A stretch of 9,182 nucleotides of DNA from Bacteroidota bacterium (lineage in GTDB: Bacteria > Bacteroidota > Bacteroidia > Bacteroidales > UBA932): NCBI GenBank assembly GCA_017860395.1, contig JAGDMC010000041.1:1-9182 (forward strand), in the 5' to 3' direction. Positions within the stretch are counted from its first letter, which is position 1, and every line of letters starts with the position of its first letter. Positions 1 through 7,464 of the stretch are shown here, piece after piece. The notes below the pieces were generated by a model that made no database searches, was not told where the DNA came from, and saw only the letters and a list, made by a program, of their open reading frames with translations. A program made the position numbers and the translations under genes.

Positions 1-624
1 TTATGGTATGTTCATATATTTATGGGTCTGCAGAGAAATATTCCAGCAGGGATTTGCCTTTACATATTCTATTATCACAGGGAGCATGGTTTTAATCCTG
101 CTCCATTCCGGCTGCAAATAAAGCATGCAGTTATTGCCAACGAGAGCCTTATTTTTTTCTGCCCAGATAAAATCTTCTTCATTTTCAATGATAACCTTTA
201 ATTCCGAAGCAATCTTGTATATTTCCTGTACCGGGGGTTTTTTCTTTTTTGGAGAGAGGCATATCCAGTCGAAATTTCCGCTAATGGAAGAAGAACCGGA
301 AGTTTCAAGAAATATTTCAAGGCCGTTGCTTTTGAGCAGAGAACATAATTTTTCAAGAGGATAGTTTAGCGGTTCACCGCCAGTAATTACAATTGCTTTT
401 GCAGGATAATTCAATGCTTCTTTAACTATATCCTCTACCGGAACAGGAGGGTACAGCGAAGGGTTCCATGTCTCTTTGGCATCGCACCAGCTACAGCCAA
501 CATCACATCCTCCCAGTCTTATAAAATATGCCGGTTTTCCTGTATTAAATCCTTCACCCTGTATAGTGTAGAAACTCTCAACCAGTGGAAGAAGCGCTCC
601 CTCTTTTAATATTGGAAATTTCAT
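1..624 (-). CDS. queE: 7-carboxy-7-deazaguanine synthase (QueE), radical SAM
   Basis: QueE rearranges 6-carboxy-5,6,7,8-tetrahydropterin to 7-carboxy-7-deazaguanine, the ring-contracting step towards preQ0 and queuosine, in the cytoplasm. Seen in the 207-residue product: an N-terminal substrate region with ESFYTIQGEG at 16-25, the radical-SAM cysteines C40, C44 and C47 spaced CxxxCxxC (the canonical SAM spacing), the SAM-binding TGGEP at 81-85, and the SPKKKKPP stretch typical of QueE in the second half. The length fits the compact QueE family. The stop codon TAA occupies the first three bases of the window, so the gene is complete. The ATG follows an A/T-rich leader without a Shine-Dalgarno site. 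The gene is divergent from clpB. No other queuosine gene (queC, queD, queF) is visible here; partners could lie beyond the left edge. Identification is firm. Confidence 0.95.
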   Translation of the reverse strand: MKFPILKEGALLPLVESFYTIQGEGFNTGKPAYFIRLGGCDVGCSWCDAKETWNPSLYPPVPVEDIVKEALNYPAKAIVITGGEPLNYPLEKLCSLLKSNGLEIFLETSGSSSISGNFDWICLSPKKKKPPVQEIYKIASELKVIIENEEDFIWAEKNKALVGNNCMLYLQPEWSRIKTMLPVIIEYVKANPCWNISLQTHKYMNIP

Positions 625-641
625 TTTTTCTTAATTTTTTG

Positions 642-649
642 CAAAGTTA
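642..649 (-). promoter_or_regulatory. Candidate -7 box of the queE promoter
   Basis: Read on the minus strand this is TAACTTTG, an exact match to the Bacteroidota -7 consensus TAnnTTTG, and its upstream end lies 25 bases before the queE start codon. I could not find a convincing TTG element at the expected distance upstream, so the call rests on the -7 box and its position. Confidence 0.4.
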
Positions 650-672
650 ATAAAACAACTCAATTATGCCGT

Positions 673-702
673 TTTGTCATATTCAGGCAACTGGCAGATT
701 TG
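673..702 (+). promoter_or_regulatory. Candidate clpB promoter
   Basis: TTTG at 673-676 is followed after 18 bases by CAGATTTG at 695-702, which matches the Bacteroidota -7 pattern TAnnTTTG at all but its first base. Transcription would start near 709, giving a leader of about 35 bases. A 10-bp perfect palindrome (ATACATGTAT, 708-717) sits at the inferred start site. No CIRCE element (the HrcA operator of many heat-shock genes) is present. Confidence 0.35.
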
Positions 703-743
703 TTGCAATACATGTATGAAGAAGGAAATAAACAATAATAGAT

Positions 744-2876
744 ATGAACAAGCAAGATTATGAAGCACTTAATACTTATGCGAATAACCTGAATAAACAA
801 GCTGGTGCGGGCAAACTGGATCCTGTAATAGGAAGAGACGAAGAGATTCGCAGGGTTCTTCAGATTCTAAGCAGAAGAACCAAAAACAATCCGATTCTTG
901 TTGGAGAACCGGGCGTAGGAAAAACTGCAATTGCCGAAGGCATTGCACAGAGAATTGTACACGGAGATGTCCCCGAGAACCTTAAATCAAAGATACTTTT
1001 CTCTCTTGATATGGGTGCCCTCATTGCAGGAGCAAAGTATAAAGGGGAGTTTGAGGAGAGACTTAAAGCGGTGGTAAAAGAGGTGACAGAGAGTGCCGGA
1101 GAGGTGCTTCTGTTCATCGACGAAATACATACTCTTGTTGGTGCCGGAAGAGGAGACGGAGCAATGGATGCTGCGAATATCCTAAAACCGGCGCTGGCAA
1201 GGGGAGAACTAAGGGCAATCGGATCCACAACGCTGGATGAATATCAGAAATATTTTGAGCAGGATAAAGCACTGGAGAGAAGGTTTCAGATGGTTATGGT
1301 GGACGAACCTTCTCCTTCTGAGGCGGTATCCATTTTGAGAGGTCTTAAGGAACGCTACGAAAATCACCACAAAGTACAGATTAAGGATGACGCAATACTT
1401 GCTGCAGTTGACCTTTCTCACAGATATATAACATCCCGTTATCTCCCGGACAAGGCAATTGACCTCATTGATGAAGCGGCATCAAAAATCCGTATTGAAA
1501 TTAATTCAGTTCCTGAGTCTATAGATGAACTAAACCGAAAAATCCGCCAACTGGAGATTGAAAGGGAGGCGATAAAAAGAGAAGGAGACAAAGAGAAGGT
1601 GGCTGAACTGACAGTGCAGATTGACGAACTTGGTTCCGAAAGGGCAAAGAAAAATACTGTCTGGAGGGAGGAGAAGAGTATAGTTGATAAAATCCAGAAA
1701 AAGAAAATTGAGATTGAGGAGTTCAAATTCAGGGCTCAGGAGGCAGAAAGGAGCGGAGACTACGGCAAGGTTGCAGAACTCAGATACGGGAAGATTACAG
1801 CGGCCGAAAAGGAGATAGAACAGCTTATGAAGCAAAAGGGCAGCGATGAGTTTTCTATGATTAAAGAATCTGTTGAACCGGAAGACATTGCGGAGGTTGT
1901 TGCAAAATGGACAGGAATTCCGGTAAAGAGAATGCTGGAGAGTGAGAAGGAGAAACTTTTGAGAATGGAGGATGCTCTTCACAACAGAGTTATTGGACAG
2001 GATGAGGCAATTGCTGCTGTTTCCGATGCAATAAGAAGGAGCAGGGCAGGGCTTCAGGATATGAAGCGGCCAATAGGATCTTTTCTTTTTCTGGGTACAA
2101 CCGGGGTAGGAAAAACAGAGCTTGCAAAAGCTTTGGCAGAATTTCTGTTTAACGATGAGAACCTGATGACCAGAATTGATATGAGCGAATATCAGGAGAG
2201 ACACTCAGTCTCAAGACTCGTAGGTGCTCCTCCGGGTTACATAGGGTACGAAGAGGGAGGCCAGCTTACAGAAGCAGTGCGCAGGAAGCCATATTCGGTG
2301 ATTCTTCTGGACGAAATTGAGAAAGCTCACTCAGATGTTTTTAACATTCTTTTACAAGTACTTGACGATGGAAGGTTAACGGATAACAAGGGAAGAACCG
2401 TTGACTTTAAGAATACCATACTAATAATGACATCAAATGCCGGATCGGCAATTATTCAGGATAATCTTAGCAGGCTAAACGACAAAAACAGGGAAGAACT
2501 CCTTGAAAAAACCAGAATAGAGGTTCTTGAGACACTAAAAAACAGTGTACGGCCGGAATTTCTCAACAGGATTGATGAAATTATAATGTTTCATCCTCTC
2601 ACAATGGATAACATGAGAGACATCCTGAAACTGCAAATTGCCGGGATTCAAAAACTTCTTGAAGAAAAGGGGCTGGAACTTCAATTTACGGATTATGCAA
2701 TGAAATACCTGTGCAATAAGGGTTATGACCCGTCCTACGGTGCAAGGCCAATAAAAAGAGTGTTACAAAAAGAGCTTGTTAACGAACTTGCAAAGGCCCT
2801 GTTAAAAGGGACGCTCAATAAGGAGAAACCGATAATTGTAGACTTCTTTGAAGACCTGCTGGTCTTTAGAAACTAA
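744..2876 (+). CDS. clpB: ClpB-type disaggregase lacking the N-terminal domain
   Basis: This is a hexameric AAA+ chaperone that, with DnaK, threads aggregated proteins through its pore in the cytoplasm. Ring 1 has Walker A GEPGVGKT (54-61), pore loop KYKGEFEER (98-106), Walker B with D126/E127, and candidate arginine fingers R179/R180. A long coiled-coil middle domain spans about 255-375, as in ClpB and unlike ClpC. Ring 2 has Walker A GTTGVGKT (451-458), pore loop [13 protein letters not shown] (494-506), Walker B with D523/E524, arginine finger in RPEFLNRID (603-611) and sensor-2 GARPIKR (666-672). No IGF/LGF-type ClpP-docking tripeptide is seen, so a disaggregase rather than a protease subunit. 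The protein has 710 residues against about 860 for full ClpB; its catalytic lysines K60 and K457 correspond to E. coli K212 and K611. So the missing part is the roughly 150-residue N domain. An in-frame TAA at 729-731 fixes the start at or after this ATG. Confidence 0.93.
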   Translation: MNKQDYEALNTYANNLNKQAGAGKLDPVIGRDEEIRRVLQILSRRTKNNPILVGEPGVGKTAIAEGIAQRIVHGDVPENLKSKILFSLDMGALIAGAKYKGEFEERLKAVVKEVTESAGEVLLFIDEIHTLVGAGRGDGAMDAANILKPALARGELRAIGSTTLDEYQKYFEQDKALERRFQMVMVDEPSPSEAVSILRGLKERYENHHKVQIKDDAILAAVDLSHRYITSRYLPDKAIDLIDEAASKIRIEINSVPESIDELNRKIRQLEIEREAIKREGDKEKVAELTVQIDELGSERAKKNTVWREEKSIVDKIQKKKIEIEEFKFRAQEAERSGDYGKVAELRYGKITAAEKEIEQLMKQKGSDEFSMIKESVEPEDIAEVVAKWTGIPVKRMLESEKEKLLRMEDALHNRVIGQDEAIAAVSDAIRRSRAGLQDMKRPIGSFLFLGTTGVGKTELAKALAEFLFNDENLMTRIDMSEYQERHSVSRLVGAPPGYIGYEEGGQLTEAVRRKPYSVILLDEIEKAHSDVFNILLQVLDDGRLTDNKGRTVDFKNTILIMTSNAGSAIIQDNLSRLNDKNREELLEKTRIEVLETLKNSVRPEFLNRIDEIIMFHPLTMDNMRDILKLQIAGIQKLLEEKGLELQFTDYAMKYLCNKGYDPSYGARPIKRVLQKELVNELAKALLKGTLNKEKPIIVDFFEDLLVFRN

Positions 2877-4492
2877 ACATAAATATATCGCTTGATTTTT
2901 TGAGTGGCAGTCTTTTCAAAAGGGACTTGCTGCTCAATAATTTCAACAATTTTCGAAGATTTGTTCACTCTGCTGTTTACAAAATCCAGAAGTTCTGCTT
3001 TAACTTTGTTTACTCTTTCCTGCAGGTTTATAACAGCTTCTTCGTTAAATGTGTGAAGCGCTTCAATCTGTTCATAGTTAAAGTGAACCATTGCGATAAG
3101 TTTCCCTTTTACAACAGTAACGAGAGACTCGAGCACAAGATCGTGCTCATTAATTATTGACTCAATCTCTTCCGGATAGATATTTTCGCCGTTGGCTCCT
3201 ACAATCATATTATCCATTCTTCCTTTAATGAACAGATTGCCATCCTTGTCAAGGAATCCAAGGTCTTTAGTGCGGAACCATCCGTCTTTGGTAAAACATG
3301 TGGCTGTTGTATCAAGGTCTTTGTAATATCCCATCATTACAGTTGGGCCTTTAATGACAATTTCGCCTATGTTTTGAGCGTTTGGATTATGGATTTTCAT
3401 TTCAAGGCCTTTAAGATGGGGGCCTGTAGACTGCAGTTTTACTTTCCCGGGTAAAGCACCGGCAAGTAGTGGAGATGTTTCGGTAAGTCCATATCCTATT
3501 GAGTATGGAAAACCTGCATCTGCAAGAAACCGCTCAACAGCAGCATCGAGTTTTGACCCGCCAACGCCAAAGAATCTTAGTCTTCCTCCAAATGTCTGTA
3601 AAAGTTTTTTTCCGGCGATTTTATGAAATCCTCTCCGGATAAAGGAGATTGAGTACAGAAACTGCATAATCCAGTTTTTTGTAAACATTGGACGGATTTT
3701 GTTCTTATATATCTTTTCAACTATCAGGGGAACGCTAAATATCATTGTAGGTTTTACCTCTGCAAGTGCAGGCATCAGAAGGGAAGGAGTGGGAACCCCA
3801 TCGAGATATACCACATGTGCTCCCCGCGAAAAAGGAAATATCATTCCCAGACTGCATTCATACGCATGAGAAAGAGGAAGAATAGAGAGAAAAACATCAT
3901 TTTCATCTATAGGGAACAGTACCTGCGCCAGCTGATTCATTGCCACAAGATTGGAATGGCTCAGCATGACTCCTTTAGATGCTCCGGATGTGCCGGATGT
4001 ATATATTATTGATGCGAGTTCCTGATAAGATGGCTTTTCGGGGACAACAATTTCCGCACCAGTGTTCTCTTTAATTACATCAAAATTGTCCATTAAAATA
4101 ATAAGAGACAACTTGTTGGATAAACTCTCGGGTATTTTATACTGTAATTTTGCAGAGACGATAAGTGCCTTAGCCTCTGAATGTTCCATGATATTTACAA
4201 TCTCAAAAGCTGTAAAATCGGGAAGGACAGGAACAACTACGCGGGATGATGTTGTTATGGCGAAATAGGAGACTGCCCAGTTTGGCATATTGCTTCCCAG
4301 GATTGCTATTTTATCTCCGGCACTAAGCCCGGATTTGTTAAAAATACCGGCAAGCTTATCTACTTCGGCTCCGAATTCTTTATAAGAAAGTTTATATTTT
4401 TTATTCAGTGTGAATGCCGGCCGATCGGAAAAATCAGCAATACTTTTGGAATAAAGGTCTGCAAGGCTCAGTTCTGGTATATCCCCAATCAT
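2873..4492 (-). CDS. AMP-forming long-chain acyl-CoA synthetase (FadD/FAA1-like)
   Basis: The enzyme activates a carboxylic acid, probably a long-chain fatty acid, to its acyl-adenylate and then the CoA thioester. Seen in 539 residues: the phosphate-binding loop [11 protein letters not shown] (164-174), the adenine-site motif GYGLTETS (333-340), GWFRTKDLG (404-412) with the ribose-binding aspartate D410, the hinge region KGRMDNMI (423-430), [10 protein letters not shown] (435-444), and a C-terminal TATQKIKR (528-535) whose K532 fits the catalytic lysine. The order and spacing are those of the adenylate-forming superfamily. The protein is shorter than the usual 600-residue Bacteroidota AMP-dependent synthetase but complete. 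Chain length and acid specificity cannot be read from the sequence. It converges on clpB with a 4-base overlap of the stop codons and is divergent from the DUF6913 operon. Confidence 0.9.
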   Translation of the reverse strand: MIGDIPELSLADLYSKSIADFSDRPAFTLNKKYKLSYKEFGAEVDKLAGIFNKSGLSAGDKIAILGSNMPNWAVSYFAITTSSRVVVPVLPDFTAFEIVNIMEHSEAKALIVSAKLQYKIPESLSNKLSLIILMDNFDVIKENTGAEIVVPEKPSYQELASIIYTSGTSGASKGVMLSHSNLVAMNQLAQVLFPIDENDVFLSILPLSHAYECSLGMIFPFSRGAHVVYLDGVPTPSLLMPALAEVKPTMIFSVPLIVEKIYKNKIRPMFTKNWIMQFLYSISFIRRGFHKIAGKKLLQTFGGRLRFFGVGGSKLDAAVERFLADAGFPYSIGYGLTETSPLLAGALPGKVKLQSTGPHLKGLEMKIHNPNAQNIGEIVIKGPTVMMGYYKDLDTTATCFTKDGWFRTKDLGFLDKDGNLFIKGRMDNMIVGANGENIYPEEIESIINEHDLVLESLVTVVKGKLIAMVHFNYEQIEALHTFNEEAVINLQERVNKVKAELLDFVNSRVNKSSKIVEIIEQQVPFEKTATQKIKRYIYV

Positions 4493-4515
4493 ATTAAAAT
4501 CTTTATCATGTTCAA

Positions 4516-4523
4516 CAAAGATA
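4516..4523 (-). promoter_or_regulatory. Candidate -7 box of the acyl-CoA synthetase promoter
   Basis: On the minus strand this reads TATCTTTG, an exact TAnnTTTG match, with the inferred start of transcription about 18 bases before the ligase ATG. No clear TTG element is found at the expected upstream distance. It lies in the 110-bp region shared with the divergent operon promoter. Confidence 0.4.
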
Positions 4524-4547
4524 TAAATATTCTATAGACTGGAATAA

Positions 4548-4577
4548 TTGTCAGTGGTCCGATTTTTGTTAAATTTG
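4548..4577 (+). promoter_or_regulatory. Promoter of the DUF6913-TPR-DedA operon
   Basis: TTG at 4548-4550, a 19-base spacer and TAAATTTG at 4570-4577 match the Bacteroidota housekeeping promoter (TTTG or TTG at -33, TAnnTTTG at -7) in both boxes and spacing. Transcription would begin about 20 bases before the first start codon. This is one of the two best promoter matches in the window. Confidence 0.6.
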
Positions 4578-4602
4578 TATCAGAAATTACAAAAAAGGCA
4601 AA

Positions 4603-5127
4603 ATGTTTTTTAAAAAGACTTTTCAGAAAAGAGCACTCGCGAAGTTGGATACTAAGCGAGATGTTGTTTTTATGCCTGTATATAATGCAAAAAAGGTAAC
4701 AATAATCTACAGCACGGAAGAGGAAGGAATAGGAGAGGCGATAGATTTTCTTACCTCTTTTCTCGAAGAAAAGAAAATTGCTTACGAGGGAATTGCAATA
4801 AATCTTGGGAAAAATATAACTGACCCGGCCTCTCTCAAGGAAGGCATAGCACTAGTTGACAAAAAGTGTGTAAACAATTACGGCTTACCATTGACCGAAA
4901 TTAGGATTCCATTTGGAGGCGAGTGTTCCGACCTTCTTTTTGATTTTGCAGCGGGTTATAATTTTACTCATGACTACATAGTGAAAATATGCAGTTCAAG
5001 GTTTAAAACAGGCAGAAGCAACTACGACAATAATCCATTTGATTTTGTTGCTGGCAGCGGGGCGGGCACACCCCTTAATTTTGTGAAGCATGCCATTAAC
5101 TATTTAACATCCATTAAACCGGCATAA
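4603..5127 (+). CDS. DUF6913-like small Bacteroidota protein
   Basis: This 174-residue protein resembles the uncharacterised DUF6913 family of Bacteroidota. The family assignment is from memory of its pattern: a basic N-terminus, then a central SDLLFDFAAGYNFTHDYIV stretch (109-127) followed by SSRFKTG (131-137), and a C-terminal segment with NPFDFVA (144-150). The N-terminal 25 residues are basic (KK, KR) and there is no signal peptide or membrane segment, so it is probably cytoplasmic. Its molecular function is unknown. It opens a tight operon: two stop codons in tandem (TAATAA) end it, and the TPR gene begins at the next base. A short AAGG-like sequence lies a few bases before its ATG. Nothing suggests truncation. 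Confidence 0.75.
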   Translation: MFFKKTFQKRALAKLDTKRDVVFMPVYNAKKVTIIYSTEEEGIGEAIDFLTSFLEEKKIAYEGIAINLGKNITDPASLKEGIALVDKKCVNNYGLPLTEIRIPFGGECSDLLFDFAAGYNFTHDYIVKICSSRFKTGRSNYDNNPFDFVAGSGAGTPLNFVKHAINYLTSIKPA

Positions 5128-5130
5128 TAA

Positions 5131-6405
5131 ATGATTGACGATCTTTTTAACTCGCAAGAAGAGGATGAAGAAGAGGACTTTTCTCACTTGATTCCAGCTT
5201 GTGAAGAGGCAATGACAGACGGCAAGATGGACTCCCTGCGATTTTCGGAAGAGGAGTATGAGTTCCTTTTGAATAACTTCATTATGGAGGGCAACGACAA
5301 TATGGTAAATGAACTTGCCCGTCTTGCATATATTCAGCATCCATATTCGGCCGACCTGGTAATCCGGTATGCCGATGTTCTTATTGTCAGAAGGGAAACT
5401 GAAAAAGCGAAAGAGATATTGCAAAATCTGCTTGAGAGAACTTCCGACAACGGAGATATTTATTTTCTCATTGGAAGGGCATGTCTCAAGAGCGGGGAAC
5501 ATGAAGAGGCAAGGGAAAATATTAACAAGGCAGTAGCGTTATTGCCGGATGAGGCTTCAGAAATGTTCCATACTGCTGCGCAGGATTATATTGATTTGGC
5601 CGAATTCGAGCGGGCACTGGACTACCTCATAGATGCCGAAGCTGCAGATTCCAGCGATACAGAGCTTTATAACGATGTTGCCTTTTGTTATGAACGGCTT
5701 AACCGCTTTGAAGAGAGTCTGGTTTATTATGAAAAATATCTGGATCAGGATCCTTTTAACGATAATGTGTGGTTTAATGTTGGCACAATTCACGCCCGTG
5801 AACTGCGTTTCGACAAATCGCTTGAAGCATTTGACTACGCAATAGCCCTCAACCCGGAGAACTCATCGGTGCTTTACAATAAGGCAATCGTATATGTAAA
5901 CACGGAAAATTTTCAAAAAGGCATCGATACTTTTACTGAGTTTCTAAAGTTTGAACCCGATAATATTTTTGCAATTGTGGGAATTGCCGAAGCACTTCTT
6001 GCAATGGATAACCTGCCGGAAGCTGCCCGCTACTATCAGGAGGCGCTTACCCTTGAGAAAGGGAATCAGGAAGCAAATTCAGGGCTTGCATTAATAAGCA
6101 TGCTCAACCACGATCACTACAGTGCTCTTGTGTATCTCAGGAGAGTTATCGGATCGGAGAGTGTAGACTACAACTTTCTTTCCGGCCAGCTTTTAATAGA
6201 ATTTAAGAGGACACTCCTTCCGGAATTCCTTGTATATTATCTTGTTGCATTATATTATACCCATTCTATGGATTCATTTGTTGCAAACCTGGAAGTACTT
6301 TTGACAATGGATGAACTTTGGCTCAAAAAATTATACGAACTTGTTCCCAAGCTTAAAAAGGATATAGCAATCACAAAGAAAATTTCTAAACTAAGAGAAA
6401 AATAA
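5131..6405 (+). CDS. TPR-repeat protein
   Basis: The protein is 424 residues built mostly of tetratricopeptide repeats, helix-turn-helix units that bind partner proteins. Units of about 34 residues can be placed from 73 to 311, for example 107-140 (G-x-A/C at YFLIGRACLKSG), 176-209, 210-243 (WFNVGTIHAREL), 244-277 and 278-311, with the usual W/Y/F-x-x-x-G/A and P-end signatures. A very acidic N-terminus (E/D-rich, 2-16) precedes them, and a non-repeat helical segment with basic end (KLKKDIAITKKISKLREK) closes it. There is no signal peptide, so a cytoplasmic scaffold or adaptor is likely. The start follows the previous stop by 3 bases without a Shine-Dalgarno site, which suggests translational coupling. 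The partner is unknown; the DUF6913-like and DedA neighbours are candidates by context only. Confidence 0.88.
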   Translation: MIDDLFNSQEEDEEEDFSHLIPACEEAMTDGKMDSLRFSEEEYEFLLNNFIMEGNDNMVNELARLAYIQHPYSADLVIRYADVLIVRRETEKAKEILQNLLERTSDNGDIYFLIGRACLKSGEHEEARENINKAVALLPDEASEMFHTAAQDYIDLAEFERALDYLIDAEAADSSDTELYNDVAFCYERLNRFEESLVYYEKYLDQDPFNDNVWFNVGTIHARELRFDKSLEAFDYAIALNPENSSVLYNKAIVYVNTENFQKGIDTFTEFLKFEPDNIFAIVGIAEALLAMDNLPEAARYYQEALTLEKGNQEANSGLALISMLNHDHYSALVYLRRVIGSESVDYNFLSGQLLIEFKRTLLPEFLVYYLVALYYTHSMDSFVANLEVLLTMDELWLKKLYELVPKLKKDIAITKKISKLREK

Positions 6406-6415
6406 CCGACACCCT

Positions 6416-7063
6416 ATGGAATCTGTACAATTTATTGAATGGTGCCTTGAGAATCTGAATTACTGGACCATTACACTTTTAATGGCAATCGAGAGTTCTT
6501 TCATTCCCTTTCCTTCCGAAGTAGTTATCCCTCCAGCTGCATACAAAGCTGCAGAAGGAGAGTTGAACATATTCCTCGTAGTGTTTTTTGGCACTTTGGG
6601 TGCCCTCATAGGTGCAATGGTTAATTATTACTTAGCGTATTTTCTTGGAAGGCCTATTATATATAAACTTGCAAACAGCAGATTAGGAAGGATTTGTCTT
6701 ATTGATGAGCATAAAGTTCATACAGCAGAAGCTTTCTTTATTAAGAGAGGAGCCCTTTCTACATTCGTTGGCAGGCTTGTACCCGCCGTCCGTCAGCTTA
6801 TTTCCCTACCGGCAGGCCTTGCAAAGATGAAGTTGTCCAAATTTATTCTTTACACAACCCTTGGTGCCGGAGCCTGGAACATCATCCTCGCCGCCATCGG
6901 TTACAGCCTTCACAGCGTTGTTCCTAAAGACCAGCTTATGTCAAAAGTCAACTACTACAGTTCGGAAATATCATGGGTAATGGTAGGCATAGCTGTATTA
7001 ATTGTCCTTTACTTTGTATACAGAGGCTTCACAAAACCAAAAAACACTTCCGAAGTACTTTAG
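6416..7063 (+). CDS. DedA/VTT-family membrane protein
   Basis: A 215-residue inner-membrane protein of the DedA (SNARE-associated, VTT) family. Members act as lipid transporters: several flip undecaprenyl phosphate or phosphatidylethanolamine and support envelope stress tolerance. Seen here: an N-terminal re-entrant region with E26 and PFPSEVVIPPAAY (31-43), a hydrophobic span at about 52-78, the conserved GRLVPAVRQLISLPAGLAKM (119-138) with R120, P123, R126 and P132, and hydrophobic spans at about 141-165 and 184-204, ending in a basic tail. The length is typical of the family. It starts 10 bases after the TPR stop, so it is probably the last gene of the operon. The exact substrate cannot be inferred. 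The stop codon overlaps the upstream element of the tRNA promoter. Confidence 0.9.
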   Translation: MESVQFIEWCLENLNYWTITLLMAIESSFIPFPSEVVIPPAAYKAAEGELNIFLVVFFGTLGALIGAMVNYYLAYFLGRPIIYKLANSRLGRICLIDEHKVHTAEAFFIKRGALSTFVGRLVPAVRQLISLPAGLAKMKLSKFILYTTLGAGAWNIILAAIGYSLHSVVPKDQLMSKVNYYSSEISWVMVGIAVLIVLYFVYRGFTKPKNTSEVL

Positions 7064-7087
7064 ATTATAAAAATATTATTATCTTTG
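7059..7087 (+). promoter_or_regulatory. tRNA-Arg promoter
   Basis: TATCTTTG at 7080-7087 matches the -7 box TAnnTTTG exactly; a weak TTTA at 7059-7062 overlaps the dedA stop codon and stands 17 bases upstream. Transcription would start near 7093, about 24 bases before the mature tRNA 5' end. The tRNA therefore need not depend on the upstream operon. Confidence 0.5.
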
Positions 7088-7116
7088 CACTCCCCAACGG
7101 GAAACCTTTAACAAGG

Positions 7117-7190
7117 GGTTCGGTAGCTCAGTTGGATAGAGCAACAGCCTTCTAAGCTGTGGGTCTTGGGTTCGAATCCCAACCGAATCA
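7117..7190 (+). tRNA. tRNA-Arg (anticodon TCT)
   Basis: A complete cloverleaf of 74 bases can be folded by hand. The 7-bp acceptor stem pairs GGTTCGG (7117-7123) with CCGAATC (7183-7189), with one G-T pair. The D arm is 7126-7142, and the anticodon stem is ACAGC/GCTGT around loop CTTCTAA with anticodon TCT at 7151-7153, which reads AGA. The T arm pairs TTGGG with CCCAA around TTCGAAT. The discriminator is A7190 and the 3' CCA is not encoded (CAAAG follows), so it must be added after transcription. Confidence 0.97.
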
Positions 7191-7317
7191 CAAAGCAAAA
7201 AAAACTTAAGCTGTGCATCGCACAGCTTTTTTTATTTTGGGGCTGACCGCATGCAAATGCATTTGCTGCGGCTGCCCCAAATAAAAAAGGGCAGAGCCCC
7301 TTAAGTTTTTTTCTTTG
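7191..7317. repeat. Nested 127-bp palindromic element
   Basis: The outer arms pair CAAAGCAAAAAAAACTTAAG (7191-7210) with CTTAAGTTTTTTTCTTTG (7300-7317). Between them stand three hairpins: the tRNA terminator (7208-7228), a long central hairpin (7228-7288), and GGGC-AGA-GCCC (7289-7299). The central one has a T-rich/A-rich base, GGGGC (7239-7243) with GCCCC (7274-7278), CCGCA with TGCGG, and a perfect 14-bp palindrome GCAAATGCATTTGC at its tip. The last hairpin on the minus strand is followed by six T's and could be a weak reverse terminator. No reading frame is present. It may be a MITE-like or extragenic palindromic repeat, but copy number cannot be seen from one window. Confidence 0.6.
7208..7233 (+). 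terminator. Intrinsic terminator after tRNA-Arg
   Basis: The perfect 9-bp stem AAGCTGTGC (7208-7216) and GCACAGCTT (7220-7228) closes over the 3-base loop ATC. It runs into an uninterrupted T run (through 7233), a classic Rho-independent terminator 17 bases beyond the tRNA. The T run is also one arm of the larger palindrome described separately. Confidence 0.85.
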
Positions 7318-7464
7318 TTGAAGCCCCCACCAAGGATCACCGAGCGGGAGCGAGGTAATCCCAACCTTTATTTGCTTTAGACTTTAATTTATTGAATTAT
7401 AACAAAGATAAATGTTTATAATAATTTGTTTATCTTGCTATTGATTTGCAGATAATTAAACAAT
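7318..7464. other. Non-coding stretch before the YD-motif gene
   Basis: Apart from the hairpin at 7334-7361 this stretch has no reading frame I can support. From about 7367 onward it is strongly A/T-rich. TTGATTTG at 7441-7448 is one base off the -7 pattern TAnnTTTG, and TATCTTGC at 7431-7438 is a poorer match. Neither has a clear TTG at the right distance, so the promoter of the next gene is not fixed. Confidence 0.5.
7334..7361. repeat. Short inverted repeat with GNRA-type loop
   Basis: GGATCACC (7334-7341) pairs with GGTAATCC (7354-7361) with one mismatch. Inside are tandem G-A opposed bases (GA 7342-7343 with GA 7352-7353), two G-C pairs and the loop GGGA (7346-7349), a GNRA type. The inner GAGCGGGAGCGAG resembles the very stable GCGAAGC-type mini-hairpins found in repeated extragenic sequences. 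It belongs to the same non-coding stretch as the larger palindrome. No T run follows, so it is not an obvious terminator. Confidence 0.5.

Noticed and set aside
1..624. queE as part of a 7-deazaguanine DNA-modification (dpd) defence island
   Set aside because: No dpd, tgt-like or restriction genes are in the window; queuosine synthesis explains the gene.
687..706. Inverted repeat GCAAC...GTTGC between queE and clpB
   Set aside because: The 5-bp arms with a 10-base spacer are expected by chance and no T run follows, so neither an operator nor a terminator is supported.
708..717. Perfect 10-bp palindrome ATACATGTAT before clpB as a repressor operator
   Set aside because: It is short and A/T-rich, has no repeated copy and does not match a known heat-shock operator; too weak to call.
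1530..2204. Long minus-strand open frame of 224 codons inside clpB
   Set aside because: It lies opposite a strongly conserved gene, is rich in F, L, C and S as antisense frames are, and has no recognisable domain.
6973..7155. 60-codon open frame running from dedA into the tRNA
   Set aside because: It overlaps the end of dedA and most of the tRNA gene, so it is a chance frame.
7318..7464. Riboswitch or structured leader before the YD-motif gene
   Set aside because: Only the single hairpin at 7334-7361 is visible; no known riboswitch core was recognised and no expression platform follows.
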